Assembly: GCF_025499465.1 (NCBI RefSeq)
Contig: NZ_JAIMCA010000007.1
Span: 62,001 to 126,000 of the forward strand
DNA: 64,000 nucleotides
Direction: 5' to 3'
From: Allobosea sp. BH3
Lineage (GTDB): Bacteria > Pseudomonadota > Alphaproteobacteria > Rhizobiales > Beijerinckiaceae
Shown here: piece by piece, positions 1 to 8,942 of the stretch
How the letters are laid out: each line of letters begins with the position of its first letter
How positions within the stretch are numbered: the first letter of the stretch is position 1
Position numbers and translations under genes: made by a program
Notes under the pieces: model-generated
Told to the model about the DNA's origin: nothing
What the model saw: only the letters and a program-made list of their open reading frames with translations
The model's database searches: none

Positions 1-169
1 GACGCAGCAGGAGGCCTACGAGATCCTGGGGCTTCAGCCGGGGGCGGGCGAGGACGCGGTCCGGGAAGCCCACCGAGCCCTGATGAAGCGGATCCATCCG
101 GATGCCGGCGGCACCAGCGGTCTTGCCGCTCGCGTCAACCAGGCCAAGGACGTTCTTGTGAAGCGTTAG
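1..169 (+). CDS. J-domain protein, C-terminal part (5' end outside window)
   Basis: The frame is open from the window edge to TAG at 167-169 and encodes about 55 residues of a DnaJ-type J domain. The stretch EAYEILGL is helix I, and the HPD tripeptide that stimulates Hsp70 ATPase is present in MKRIHPDAGG. The gene stops right after helix IV (RVNQAKDVLVKR). J domains at the very C-terminus are typical of Tim14/Pam18-like membrane-anchored J proteins common in Rhizobiales, so I infer that type; the N-terminal part is not visible. It would act with DnaK. It converges with the carboxypeptidase gene that ends at 223. Confidence 0.8.
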   Translation, partial: TQQEAYEILGLQPGAGEDAVREAHRALMKRIHPDAGGTSGLAARVNQAKDVLVKR

Positions 170-222
170 CGAAGCGCCGGGGAACTGGCTCTGCGACATG
201 GCGTGAACTCCTTCCCTGACGG

Positions 223-1887
223 TCAGCTACGGGTGGCGAAGCAGGAGAAGCCGCCGCGCTTCAGCTGGGCGCAGGCGTTCTGCGCGTCCTTCGAGTCGTC
301 GAAGCCGGCGAAGCGGGCGCGGAAGAGGGTGGAGCCACCCTTCTCGACCTTCTCGGTGAAGGGCGAGGCGCTGGCGAGCGGACCGGTGGCCTTGGCGCGG
401 GCGCGGGCCAGGATTTCCTTGGCCTTGCCCTCGTCGTCGGTGGCGCCGAGCTGGATCACCCATTTGCCGGAGGCGACGATGGCGGCCTGATGCGACATGG
501 CCGGAGCCGGCTCGGGAGCCTGGGCCCTGGCGGGCGCGGCGGGAGCGTCGAGTTTCGCTTCGATGACCTTGGCTTCCGCGAGCTTCACGGGAGCCTCGGC
601 CGGCTCTGCGGCCTTCGCGATGGAGGACGTGACGTCGACATTCGCCGGCGGGCGCAGGACCTTGGCATCTGCCGGCTGGGCGCCGATCGACCAGCGCATG
701 GCGGAGGGTGTCGTGGTCGCGGCGACCGGACGCATGCCGGAGAGCGAAACCGGCTGGCCGGCATGGGCGACCGGGCGCGGCGGCGCGATTGGTGTCGTCG
801 TCGGCATCGGAGCATAGGCGCGGGCGGCAGCCGGCGGCAGCGGCGGCGCTTCGGCCAAAGCCTCGGGGCGCGGCACAGGGATCGGCGCAGGCTCGACGGC
901 GGCGACGGCCGCCGGGCGGGCGCGCTCTTCCTGACGGGGCCGCTCTTCGGGACGCGGGCGCTCCTCCTCGCGCTCCTGGCTGGCGACCATCACCGAGGAA
1001 CGGCCGCTGGTCGCGGCGCGCGGCAGGCTCGCCAGCACGAGATCGGTCATGATCTTGTCGCGCGAGGCGCCGGAACGGCCACCGAGCACGACGGAAACGA
1101 TCTGCCGGCCTTCGGACTTGGCCGAGGTCATCAGATTGAAGCCGGAGGCGCGGGTATAACCCGTCTTGATGCCGTCGACGCCCTCGACCTTGCCGAGCAG
1201 GCGGTTATGGCCGCGGATGGTGCGGCTGCCATACTGGAAGGTGCGCGTCGAGAAGAGCGCGAAATACCTCGGGAAACGCTCCTGGATGGCGCGGGCGAGG
1301 ATGGTGAGGTCGCGCGCCGTCGTCAGGTTGGGCGGCGAATGCGGCAGGCCGTGCGGGTTGTAGAATCGTGTCTGGCTCATGCCGAGCGAACGCGCCTTGC
1401 GCGTCATCTGGTCGGCGAAGGCCTCCTCGGAGCCGGCGATGTTTTCCGCCACGACGACCGAGACGTCATTGGCCGAAAGCGTGATCATGCTGCGGATCGC
1501 GTCATCAACCGCGATGGTCGAGCCGGCGCGGACGCCGAGCTTGGTCGGCGGCTGCGAGGCTGCGTAAGACGAGACACGCAGCTCGGAATCCATGGAGAAG
1601 CGGCCGCGCTCCATCTGCTCGAAGAGCATGTAGAGCGTCATGACCTTTGTCAGGGATGCCGGGATGCGTGGCGCATCCTCGTTCGCCGCATGCAAGGTGC
1701 GGCCGCTCTTCACGTCCACGACCATTGCGGCATAGGGCGGCGTATAGCCGCCGCCACCGGCATGCCGGCGGAGCTTGCGCGCCTCGGCAGGGGATGCAGC
1801 CATGGTGACCGCCACGGCGGCGACACCGATCAGCCCGATGGCGACGCGCAGACGCGGCCGCCAAAACCCAACGCAACCAGGAACCAT
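223..1887 (-). CDS. D-alanyl-D-alanine carboxypeptidase (PBP5/6 type) with C-terminal SPOR domain
   Basis: Low-molecular-mass penicillin-binding protein that trims the terminal D-Ala from peptidoglycan pentapeptides in the periplasm. All three active-site motifs of the S11 family are visible: SLTK (about residues 78-81), SAN (138-140) and KTG (241-243). A hydrophobic segment ending in AEA forms the signal peptide. A proline/alanine-rich linker follows the catalytic domain, and the last 75 or so residues form a SPOR domain (WVIQLGATDDEGKA to CFATRS) that binds denuded septal glycan. The start at 1887 is preferred because GAGGCGG precedes it and it gives a normal signal peptide; an in-frame ATG at 1938 is possible. 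A CtrA-like sequence lies upstream at 1981-1995. Confidence 0.9.
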   Translation of the reverse strand: MVPGCVGFWRPRLRVAIGLIGVAAVAVTMAASPAEARKLRRHAGGGGYTPPYAAMVVDVKSGRTLHAANEDAPRIPASLTKVMTLYMLFEQMERGRFSMDSELRVSSYAASQPPTKLGVRAGSTIAVDDAIRSMITLSANDVSVVVAENIAGSEEAFADQMTRKARSLGMSQTRFYNPHGLPHSPPNLTTARDLTILARAIQERFPRYFALFSTRTFQYGSRTIRGHNRLLGKVEGVDGIKTGYTRASGFNLMTSAKSEGRQIVSVVLGGRSGASRDKIMTDLVLASLPRAATSGRSSVMVASQEREEERPRPEERPRQEERARPAAVAAVEPAPIPVPRPEALAEAPPLPPAAARAYAPMPTTTPIAPPRPVAHAGQPVSLSGMRPVAATTTPSAMRWSIGAQPADAKVLRPPANVDVTSSIAKAAEPAEAPVKLAEAKVIEAKLDAPAAPARAQAPEPAPAMSHQAAIVASGKWVIQLGATDDEGKAKEILARARAKATGPLASASPFTEKVEKGGSTLFRARFAGFDDSKDAQNACAQLKRGGFSCFATRS

Positions 1888-1980
1888 GAACCGCCTCGAA
1901 AACTCGACTTTGACCCTTCCGTGCCGCGGCCGGCTCATCGTGGCGCGCGAGACACAGTGAGGGAGGTTAGGAGGATGCGG

Positions 1981-1995
1981 TTACGGAGCCGTTAA
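1981..1995. promoter_or_regulatory. Possible CtrA box upstream of the carboxypeptidase gene
   Basis: TTAC-N7-TTAA differs by one base from the CtrA consensus TTAA-N7-TTAA. It lies about 40-95 bases before the carboxypeptidase starts at 1938 and 1887. CtrA control of cell-envelope genes is established in alphaproteobacteria, but one near-match has little statistical weight. Confidence 0.25.
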
Positions 1996-2050
1996 AACTT
2001 GATTGGTTGCATTCGAGACGATATGCGTGTGGTGCAACGCAGCGTCGCGC

Positions 2051-2079
2051 TTGACTTTTATGTTGCATTGCACAATATA
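2051..2079 (+). promoter_or_regulatory. Sigma-70-type promoter of the phasin gene with a tandem TTGCA motif in the spacer
   Basis: TTGACT (2051-2056), a 17-base spacer and AATATA (2074-2079) form a good vegetative promoter about 105 bases upstream of the phasin start. The spacer holds TTGCATTGCA (2063-2072). Further TTGCA or TGCAA words lie at 2007-2011 and 2033-2037. PhaR-type repressors of phasin genes are known to bind TGC-rich sites, so a repressor operator overlapping the promoter is plausible; that part is inference. Confidence 0.55.
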
Positions 2080-2184
2080 GCGCCAGTCCCGGTGATGATC
2101 TCTGTCATACGACCTTGGGGCGATATAAAGAGCCGTCCAGGCTCCTCACCAAAGGCGGCACGACGGGTGCCAGGGAGACGACCA

Positions 2185-2526
2185 ATGATCCAGCAGTTCG
2201 AGACGATCCAGAAGGCCTCCAAAGAGAACGTCGATGCGGCTCTGAAGGCCTTTGGCGCCACCTCCAAGGGCGTGCAGACCATCGCGGTCGAGACCACCGA
2301 TTATGCCAAGAAGTCCTTCGAGGCCGGCACCGCCGCGCTCGAGAAGCTCGCTGGCGTGAAGACCCTCGACAAGGCCCTCGAGGTCCAGGCCGACTACCTC
2401 AAGACCTCGTTCGAGGGCGCGGTCGCCCAGCTGACCAAGATGGGCGAGCTCTACACCGCTCTCGCCAAGGACGCCTACAAGCCGTTCGAGGGCATCGTCT
2501 CCAAGGCCGTTCCGGCCGCCAAGTGA
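2185..2526 (+). CDS. Phasin family protein
   Basis: 113-residue protein rich in Ala, Lys and Glu and predicted to be almost entirely helical (for example SFEAGTAALEKLAGVKTLDK), matching the Phasin_2 type of alphaproteobacteria. Phasins coat polyhydroxyalkanoate granules and control their number and size. The ATG at 2185 is chosen because GGGAGA lies just upstream (2174-2179); longer frames to 1999 would run across the promoter. The gene is monocistronic, with its own promoter and a strong terminator, as expected for an abundant protein. No PHA synthase is in the window. Confidence 0.88.
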   Translation: MIQQFETIQKASKENVDAALKAFGATSKGVQTIAVETTDYAKKSFEAGTAALEKLAGVKTLDKALEVQADYLKTSFEGAVAQLTKMGELYTALAKDAYKPFEGIVSKAVPAAK

Positions 2527-2581
2527 GGCGATAAGGCCGGCCGCCGCGAGGCGGCCCCGGCCCGGAGACACGATATTCGGG

Positions 2582-2612
2582 AAGCCCGGTCGCAAGGCCG
2601 GGCTTTTTTCTT
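2582..2612 (+). terminator. Rho-independent terminator of the phasin gene
   Basis: AAGCCCGG (2582-2589) pairs perfectly with CCGGGCTT (2598-2605) across an 8-base loop and runs into a T tract (2604-2612). It lies 56 bases after the phasin stop. Confidence 0.85.
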
Positions 2613-2760
2613 GTGCGCCGGGAGCCGCTGTCAGCCGCACCCAGGCCGGCGTCCGTGCATGCCGAACATTGTTTTGAACCGATTGAAAACCGGAACGATT
2701 GGGCGCATCTCTTAGCGTAGCCCGCTGTCCTTGCGGCCAAGAGGTTTTCCGGTTCAAGCC

Positions 2761-4290
2761 ATGCTCGACAAGTCCGCGCCGCCCCGCACCCTCAAGCTCA
2801 ACGCCGCCGACAATGTCGTGGTCGCGGTCGATCCCGTCGATCTCGGCGTTACCGCCGCGGGAGTCGAGGCGCTGAAGCGCATTCCGCGCGGGCACAAGAT
2901 GGCGATCGTGCCCATCGCCAAGGATCAGCCGATCCGCAAGTTCGGCCAGATCATCGGCTTCGCCACGGCCGAGATCCTGCCCGGCGAATGGGTCCATGAG
3001 CACAATACCGGCTTCCACTCCTTCGACCGCGACTACGCCTATGCCGCCGAGGCGAAGCCAGAATTCGTCCTGCCCGTCGAGCAGCAGGCGACCTTCGAGG
3101 GCTTCCGCCGCGCCAACGGCAAGGCCGGCACGCGCAACTATGTCGGCATCCTGACCTCGGTGAACTGCTCGGCCTCTGCCGCGCGCTTCATGGCCGAGGA
3201 GGTGAAGCGCTCCGGCCTGCTCGCCGACTATCCCAATGTCGACGGCGTCATCGCGCTGACGCACGGCACCGGTTGCGGCATCGACTACAACGGCGAGAGC
3301 TTCGAGGTGCTGAAGCGCACCACCTGGGGCTATGCCTGCAATCCGAACATGGCGGCGGTGCTGGTCGTCGGCCTCGGCTGCGAGGGCTTCCAGATCAGCC
3401 GCATGAAGGAAGCCTATGGCGTCACCGAGAGCGACGTCTTCCGCACGCTCACCATCCAGGAGACGGGAGGGACGAAGAAAGCGGTCGCCGCCGGCATCGA
3501 GGCGCTCAAGGTCATGCTGCCGATCGCCAACAAGGCGGTGCGCGAGACCGTGCCGGCCTCCGAACTGATGCTGGCGCTTCAGTGTGGCGGCTCGGACGGC
3601 TATTCGGGCATCACCGCGAACCCCGCGCTGGGCGCGGCCGTCGACATCCTCGTCGAGCATGGCGGCACGGCGATCCTCTCCGAGACGCCTGAGATTTATG
3701 GCGCCGAGCATCTGCTCACCCGGCGCGCGGCGACGCGCGAGGTCGGCGAGAAGCTCGTCGGCATCATCAAGTGGTGGGAGGACTACACCGAGCGCGCCCG
3801 GATGGACATGAACAACAACCCCTCGCCGGGCAACAAGGCGGGCGGGCTGACCACCATCCTGGAGAAGTCGCTGGGTGCGGCCGCCAAGGGCGGGACCAAG
3901 ACGCTCTCTGCCGTCTATCACTATGCCGAGCCGGTGAAGAAGAAGGGCTTCGTCTATATGGACACGCCCGGCTACGATCCCGTCGCTGCGACGGGACAGG
4001 TGGCCGGCGGCGCCAATATCCTGGCCTTCACGACGGGCCGAGGCTCGGCCTATGGCTGCAAACCCACGCCGTCCTTCAAGCTCGCGACCAACACGCCGAT
4101 CTACGAGAAGATGATCGACGACATGGACATCAACTGCGGCGACGTGCTCGACGGCGTCTCGCTGGAGCAGAAGGGCCGCGAGATCTTCGAGAAGGTCCTG
4201 AAGGTCGCCTCGGGCGAGCGGACGAAGTCCGAAGAGCTCGGCTATGGCGATGCCGAATACGTGCCCTGGCAGATCGGCGCGACGATGTGA
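2761..4290 (+). CDS. Altronate dehydratase family protein (UxaA/GarD type)
   Basis: 509 residues, the usual length for the full UxaA/GarD family. An N-terminal SAF-like domain (about residues 10-85, with VVVAVDPVDLG) is followed by the catalytic part. Family-typical stretches include VNCSASAA, THGTGCGID, GGSDGYSGITANPALG and GGANILAFTTGRGSAYGCKP. Members are Fe-dependent dehydratases that turn D-altronate (or galactarate) into a 2-keto-3-deoxy sugar acid. Sequence alone does not settle the substrate, and no other uronate genes are adjacent. ATG 2761 is preferred over an in-frame TTG at 2731. The gene converges with the VOC gene; a small GCAGGG/CCCTGC hairpin spans 4298-4318 between them. Confidence 0.85.
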   Translation: MLDKSAPPRTLKLNAADNVVVAVDPVDLGVTAAGVEALKRIPRGHKMAIVPIAKDQPIRKFGQIIGFATAEILPGEWVHEHNTGFHSFDRDYAYAAEAKPEFVLPVEQQATFEGFRRANGKAGTRNYVGILTSVNCSASAARFMAEEVKRSGLLADYPNVDGVIALTHGTGCGIDYNGESFEVLKRTTWGYACNPNMAAVLVVGLGCEGFQISRMKEAYGVTESDVFRTLTIQETGGTKKAVAAGIEALKVMLPIANKAVRETVPASELMLALQCGGSDGYSGITANPALGAAVDILVEHGGTAILSETPEIYGAEHLLTRRAATREVGEKLVGIIKWWEDYTERARMDMNNNPSPGNKAGGLTTILEKSLGAAAKGGTKTLSAVYHYAEPVKKKGFVYMDTPGYDPVAATGQVAGGANILAFTTGRGSAYGCKPTPSFKLATNTPIYEKMIDDMDINCGDVLDGVSLEQKGREIFEKVLKVASGERTKSEELGYGDAEYVPWQIGATM

Positions 4291-4308
4291 TGAGCGGGCA
4301 GGGTTGGT

Positions 4309-5283
4309 CTAGCCCTGCAGTAGTCTGACGCGCGTGCCCCAGGGATCGGCGCTCTCGAACCCGCCGGAAAAGGGCGTCGTCGCGACACCCGCCGTGGCGA
4401 AGCGCTCGGCCTGTGCGGTCATCAGGTCCGGTTTCTTCGTCATCAGCGTGAACCAGGAAAGCCCGGTGCTACCCTCGTTCCGGGGGCCGGCTCCGGCGCT
4501 GTTCCAGGTGTTCATCGCCAGATGGTGGTGATAGCCGCCGGATGACAGGAAGCTCGCGGTGTCGCGTCGGCTGGTCGATGCCAGCCCGAGCAGGTCGCGA
4601 TAGAAGCGGTCGCCCGCATCGACATCGCCGACGCGCAGATGGACATGCCCGATGCGCAGGCCATCCGGGGCCTTGGCATAGTTGCTGGCCTGCGTGTCTG
4701 TCAGCGACAGGATGTCGTCGATATCGAGCCGATGCGTGCCCATGACGACGCGCCCACCTTCCCAGCGCCAGCGCTCGGCCGGGCGATCGGCATAGACCTC
4801 GATGCCGTTGCCTTCCGGGTCGTTCAGGTAGACCGCCTCGCTGACGCTGTGATCGGCGAAGCCGGTCAGCGGCGTGCGGTTGCGCGCGACATGGACGAGC
4901 CAGCGCGCCAGGTCCTGCCGGCTCGGCATCAGGAAAGCGATGTGGAACAGCCCGGCCGCCGTCGGGGGCTCGAGCGCCGCGCCCGGCTTCGGTTCCAGCG
5001 TGAGTAGGGCGCCCTCGGCCGTGCCGAGCGTGACCGAAGCGGAGCCCCGCGCCAGCACCGAAAGGCCGAGCACATCGCGGTAGTAGCTCGTCACGCGTTC
5101 GATATCGCGCACCTTGAGCGCGGCGGCGCCGATGCGGATCGGCGTCTTGCTCGCGAAACCCGGCCCCGCAGCCGGCGCCGCGACCGGGCCACCCTCGGCA
5201 CGTACTGCGAAGGCGGCCGCCGTCGCCAGCGAGGAGGCGCCTGCCAGTCGAAGCAGGGTGCGGCGGGTCAGGGAATGGCGCAT
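4309..5283 (-). CDS. Tat-exported protein with two VOC (glyoxalase/extradiol dioxygenase) domains
   Basis: 324 residues. The N-terminus LTRRTLLRLAGASSLATAAA is a twin-arginine signal, so export to the periplasm is likely. Two vicinal-oxygen-chelate modules follow. The first begins around IGAAALKVRDIERVTSYYRD and the second around IGHVHLRVGDVDAGDRFYRD. They retain candidate metal ligands (His in GLFHIAF, Glu in GNGIEVYAD, His in IGHVHLRV). The layout resembles CatE-like 2,3-dioxygenases, but an exported VOC protein is unusual and the reaction is unknown. The start at 5283 is chosen because the signal peptide begins there. No partner gene is adjacent. Confidence 0.8.
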   Translation of the reverse strand: MRHSLTRRTLLRLAGASSLATAAAFAVRAEGGPVAAPAAGPGFASKTPIRIGAAALKVRDIERVTSYYRDVLGLSVLARGSASVTLGTAEGALLTLEPKPGAALEPPTAAGLFHIAFLMPSRQDLARWLVHVARNRTPLTGFADHSVSEAVYLNDPEGNGIEVYADRPAERWRWEGGRVVMGTHRLDIDDILSLTDTQASNYAKAPDGLRIGHVHLRVGDVDAGDRFYRDLLGLASTSRRDTASFLSSGGYHHHLAMNTWNSAGAGPRNEGSTGLSWFTLMTKKPDLMTAQAERFATAGVATTPFSGGFESADPWGTRVRLLQG

Positions 5284-5550
5284 CGTTGGTGACTGTCTGA
5301 AAGGGTTGGTTTCCAGTCTCGATTTCAAGCCATGAAACCCGGCGGGACGCACGTCACAAGAGCGTGGGCCGCCCAAGACCGGGACTGTGCGCGATCGAAC
5401 CTTGCGGAACATGCCCTAACGACAGGCCAGCGGTGGATAGCGCTCCGATTGTCCTTCATCTGTTGAACCCAATCGATCATCGTCGCGACCAAGGTTGGCT
5501 CGGCGTCGCTGCGAGCGAGCGGGCCTCTCTTCGTATCGGTTGGAATCCAG

Positions 5551-5940
5551 ATGAAAAACGTTCTTCTCGTCACCGTCCCGCGCATCCTGCTCGGGCTGCT
5601 CTTCCTCGTCAGCGCCGTCGACGGATTCTGGTGGATGGCGACAGGCAACCACCTGATCCATCCGCCGACCAGCGAGCAGGGGCTCGCCTTCGAGGCCGCG
5701 CTGCAGGGTTCCTTCGTCTGGCCGATGGTCAAGGTCGTCAATCTGACGGGCGCGCTCAGCCTGCTCACCAATATCGCGCCGGCCTTCGGGCTCGCGCTGA
5801 TCGCGCCGATCATGACCGTGATCGTGTTCTTCCACCTCGTGCTGAACCCGCAGGGCCTGCCGGTGGCGATCATCCTCGTCGTGCTGGGGCTGATGCTGGT
5901 CTTCGCCTATCGCGGGCGCTACGCCGCGCTGTTCCGGTAG
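5551..5940 (+). CDS. DoxX-like small membrane protein
   Basis: 129 residues with four predicted transmembrane segments (starting near VPRILLGLLFLVSA, MVKVVNLTGALSLL, ALIAPIMTVIVFFH and LPVAIILVVLGLML) and an N-terminal DoxX-like pattern. Family members are poorly characterised inner-membrane proteins. The gene stands alone between divergent and convergent neighbours. A family-A palindromic repeat begins 16 bases after its stop. Confidence 0.7.
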   Translation: MKNVLLVTVPRILLGLLFLVSAVDGFWWMATGNHLIHPPTSEQGLAFEAALQGSFVWPMVKVVNLTGALSLLTNIAPAFGLALIAPIMTVIVFFHLVLNPQGLPVAIILVVLGLMLVFAYRGRYAALFR

Positions 5941-5955
5941 GCTCTCCGGCCGCGT

Positions 5956-6050
5956 GTCATGGTCGGGCTTGTCCCGACCATCCACGTCTTCCTTGGTGAA
6001 TCGCAGTGTTCAAAACGTGGATGCTCGCCACAAGGGCGAGCATGACGGCG
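5956..6050. repeat. Intergenic palindromic repeat, family A, copy 1
   Basis: A unit of about 95 bases with two strong hairpins: ATGGTCGGG-N5-CCCGACCAT at the left and ATGCTCGCC-N5-GGCGAGCAT at the right, joined by CCACGT...ACGTGG. The same arrangement recurs at 26010-26104 and 28792-28886. It lies just outside the 3' ends of two convergent genes. Confidence 0.9.
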
Positions 6051-6056
6051 GAGCCT

Positions 6057-7241
6057 TCAGAGCGCAAAACCCCTCAGCCGCTCGCCCAGCAGGCCGATCC
6101 GGTCCGCTGCGACGTTGGCTATGGCGATGCGCAGGTGGTTCTCCTGTCCGGGGCCGAAATAGGGGCCGGGCAGGGCGAGCACGCCGCGCTCCTCGACCAG
6201 CCGGCGCGCCACTTCGGCCGCCGGCACCCCTGCAAAGGGATGGGCCACATAGGCGAAATAGGCGCCGGCAGAGAGCACGCGCCAGCCATTCAGCGGCGCC
6301 ATGGCCTCTCGAAATAGATCGGCGCGGGCGTTGATCTCGGCGCGGTTGCGCTCGCGCCAGTCCCGGATGCCCTCGATGCCCCAGGTGACGGCCGCCTGCC
6401 CGGCGCGGACGGGGCTGATCTGAACGCAGTCCAGAACCTTGCTGATCTCCGCGATGGCGGGCTCGCCCGCCGTGATCACACCGAGCCGCCAGCCGGGAAC
6501 GGCATAGGCCTTTGAGAAACTGTAGAGGCCGATGACCGAATCCTGCCAGCGGGTTGCCGCGAAGACCTCATGCGGCCTGTTCGTACCGGCGGGCAGGAAG
6601 TCGCGATAGGTCTCGTCGAGAACGAGCCAGATGCCGCGCCGCGCACAGAGCGCGGCGAAGGCGGCGATGGTCTCAGGCGGATAGACCGCGCCTGTCGGGT
6701 TGTTGGGCGTGACCAGCACGATGGCCCGCGTGCGCGCGTCGATCAGCGGCTCGGCCGTGGCGACATCGGGCACGAAGCCGGCCTCCGGCGCGCAGGGCAG
6801 GGCGCGCGCCTCGATGCCGAGCATGGTCAGCGTCATCTCGTGGTTGAAGTACCAGGGCGTCGGCAGCAGCACGTTGTCGCCTGCCTGCGCCAACGCCATC
6901 ATCGTCATGACATAGGCCTGGTTGCAGCCCGAGGTGACGGCGACCTCGCCCGGCTTGAAGCCCGTTCCGTAAATGCTTGAGATCTCGGCGGCATAGGCCT
7001 CGCGCAGGGGGGGATCGCCGGTGATGGCGCCATAGCGCGTGCTGGCCGGGTCGGCGGCGGCCTCGCCCAGCTTGTTGAGCAGGGCCTGCGGCGGCGGCGC
7101 GCCGGGGACCGCCTGCGACAGGTCGATCAGCGGGCCGAAGCGGCCGTCATAGGCGCGCGCCCAGCCCTGTGCCTCCGGGATGGGCGGCGTGCCGGTGTCG
7201 AGAAGGTCGGGATTCAGCGGTGCGGGCGCGGCGTCGTGCAT
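6057..7241 (-). CDS. PLP-dependent aminotransferase, class I/II
   Basis: 394-residue fold-type I aminotransferase. Visible elements are NNPTG (about 170-174), the Asp that binds the pyridine nitrogen in LVLDETYRDF (D199), the Schiff-base lysine in SFSKAYAVPGWRLG (K244) and the C-terminal Arg region NHLRIAIANV. It acts in the cytoplasm on an unknown amino acid; Rhizobiales carry many such paralogues. It is transcribed divergently from the sirtuin gene, with 124 bases between them. No clear Shine-Dalgarno sequence precedes the ATG. Confidence 0.85.
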   Translation of the reverse strand: MHDAAPAPLNPDLLDTGTPPIPEAQGWARAYDGRFGPLIDLSQAVPGAPPPQALLNKLGEAAADPASTRYGAITGDPPLREAYAAEISSIYGTGFKPGEVAVTSGCNQAYVMTMMALAQAGDNVLLPTPWYFNHEMTLTMLGIEARALPCAPEAGFVPDVATAEPLIDARTRAIVLVTPNNPTGAVYPPETIAAFAALCARRGIWLVLDETYRDFLPAGTNRPHEVFAATRWQDSVIGLYSFSKAYAVPGWRLGVITAGEPAIAEISKVLDCVQISPVRAGQAAVTWGIEGIRDWRERNRAEINARADLFREAMAPLNGWRVLSAGAYFAYVAHPFAGVPAAEVARRLVEERGVLALPGPYFGPGQENHLRIAIANVAADRIGLLGERLRGFAL

Positions 7242-7365
7242 GATGTTCTGCTTTGCGGCGCGCAGGGGTTTCCGTCAATTGCACGGAGCGCGTTGCTGCG
7301 GCTTGGAAGAGACATGGCGCAGGTCCATATCTGAAAGGCTTCCGGATCAGGGGACAAGCGGGCCG

Positions 7366-8121
7366 ATGCAGGACGAGACCGAGGACGCGATCGCCGAACT
7401 CCACGCCATGCTGGACCGGGCCGATAGCATCGTCAGCTTCACCGGTGCGGGCATCTCGACGGAATCCGGTGTGCCCGATTTCCGCACGCCCGGTTCGCCC
7501 TGGATGGTCAACAAGCCGATCCCGTTCGAGGCCTTCGTGCAGAGCCGCGAGGCGCGGATCGAGGCCTGGCGACGGAAATTCGTGATGGACGATCATTATC
7601 GCGATGCGGCGCCGAATATCGGCCATCGCGCGCTGGCGCGGCTGGTGGCGGATGGGCGCTCGCCGGCCATCGTCACGCAAAACATCGACGGGCTGCACCA
7701 GGCCTCCGGCGTGCCGGAGGACAAGGTCATCGAGTTGCATGGCAACGGCACCTATGCCACCTGCCTAAGCTGCGGCTGGCGGCATGAGCTCGCCGCCATC
7801 CGCCCCGCCTTCGAGGCGAGCGGCGAGCCGCCGGCCTGCATCATGTGCGCCGGGCCGGTGAAATCGGCGACGATCTCTTTCGGCCAGGCCATGCCGCAGC
7901 AGCATATGATGCGTGCTCAGGAGCTGGCTCTGGAATGCGACCTCTTCCTCGTGGTCGGTTCTTCGCTCGTCGTCTATCCAGCGGCGACGCTGCCGATCAT
8001 CGCCAGGCGGCAGGGCGCGAAGCTCGTGATCCTCAACCGCGAGCCGACCGATCTCGACCCGATCGCGGACCTCGTCATCCGCGCGGAGAGCGGGGCCGCT
8101 CTGGCAAGGCTGGCGTCGTAG
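7366..8121 (+). CDS. NAD-dependent protein deacylase, sirtuin (Sir2/CobB type)
   Basis: 251 residues. The NAD-binding motifs GAGIS (27-31) and TQNID (104-108), the catalytic His in ELHGN (H125), two zinc-binding CxxC pairs (C133/C136 and C158/C161) and VVGSSLVVYPA are all present. This fits a bacterial class II or III sirtuin that removes acyl groups from lysines. The ATG at 7366 gives a standard length. The stop codon directly abuts the stop of the converging LysE gene (8121 against 8122), so there is no spacer for a terminator. Confidence 0.93.
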   Translation: MQDETEDAIAELHAMLDRADSIVSFTGAGISTESGVPDFRTPGSPWMVNKPIPFEAFVQSREARIEAWRRKFVMDDHYRDAAPNIGHRALARLVADGRSPAIVTQNIDGLHQASGVPEDKVIELHGNGTYATCLSCGWRHELAAIRPAFEASGEPPACIMCAGPVKSATISFGQAMPQQHMMRAQELALECDLFLVVGSSLVVYPAATLPIIARRQGAKLVILNREPTDLDPIADLVIRAESGAALARLAS

Positions 8122-8751
8122 CTAGTCGCGCGCGGAGAAGGCGAGGCGGAGCGCCAAGCCGCCGAATACCGCGCCCATCAGCCTCTGAGGCAGCCGTGCC
8201 AGCGCCGGCCGGCGGGACAGCGCCTGCCCGAGGCGGCTGGCGGCGAGGATCACGACGCCGTTGGTCAAAAGCCCCATCAGATTGAGAATTGTCGCGAGGA
8301 CCATGACCTGCAGCGCGATGGACCCGGCTTCCGGCTTCAGGAACTGCGGCAGCAGGGCCAGCATGAACAGGGCCATCTTGGGATTGAGCAGGTTGGTCCA
8401 CAGGCCCTGCAGGAAGATGCGACGCAGCGGCTGGGCCGGGACATGGCCAGGCGCCAGCAGTGGAGCCTTCGTCCTCAGCGTCGTCCAGGCGAGCCAGGTG
8501 AGATAGGCGGCGCCGATCCAGCGCAGCGCGTCATAGGCCCAGGGCACCAGCAGGAAGAGCTGCGAGAGCCCGAATGCAGCGGCGAAGGATTGCAGGTAAC
8601 TGCCTACCGCGATGCCGATATATGTCAGAAATCCGGCGGCTCGGCCCTGGCTCATGCTGCGCGATGCGATCAGGAGCATGTCAGGCCCAGGCGTTGCGGT
8701 GAGGACCGCCGCAGCTCCGGCGAAGAGGGCGAGCGTTGCGAAGTCCGGCAT
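8122..8751 (-). CDS. LysE family amino-acid exporter
   Basis: 209 residues and six predicted transmembrane helices. The family signature follows the first helix (TATPGPDMLLIASRS), and a second marker, GLWTNLLNPKMALFML, lies mid-protein. LysE/RhtB proteins export amino acids or their derivatives; the substrate cannot be read from sequence. The start at 8751 is preferred because GGAGG precedes it by about 11 bases. Confidence 0.88.
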   Translation of the reverse strand: MPDFATLALFAGAAAVLTATPGPDMLLIASRSMSQGRAAGFLTYIGIAVGSYLQSFAAAFGLSQLFLLVPWAYDALRWIGAAYLTWLAWTTLRTKAPLLAPGHVPAQPLRRIFLQGLWTNLLNPKMALFMLALLPQFLKPEAGSIALQVMVLATILNLMGLLTNGVVILAASRLGQALSRRPALARLPQRLMGAVFGGLALRLAFSARD

Positions 8752-8942
8752 CGTCAGCGAAGCCTCCGGTCGTGGCAGTGATCCTTCTATGCCACAGCAA
8801 AAAGAAAACCGGGATTGGGTTCGGATTTTCCTGCGTGTTCGCCGGTGGATGATGTGGACGACGAGGTCCGGGCTGTATCCCGAATCCGCAGCGATGCTAT
8901 CGTGGCAAAACGAATCAGGTTTGCGTTGGGGGTGAGCGGCAC

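Noticed and set aside
2146..3921. Minus-strand open frame spanning the phasin and dehydratase genes
   Set aside because: It crosses a promoter and a terminator of the plus strand and has no domain; GC-driven shadow.
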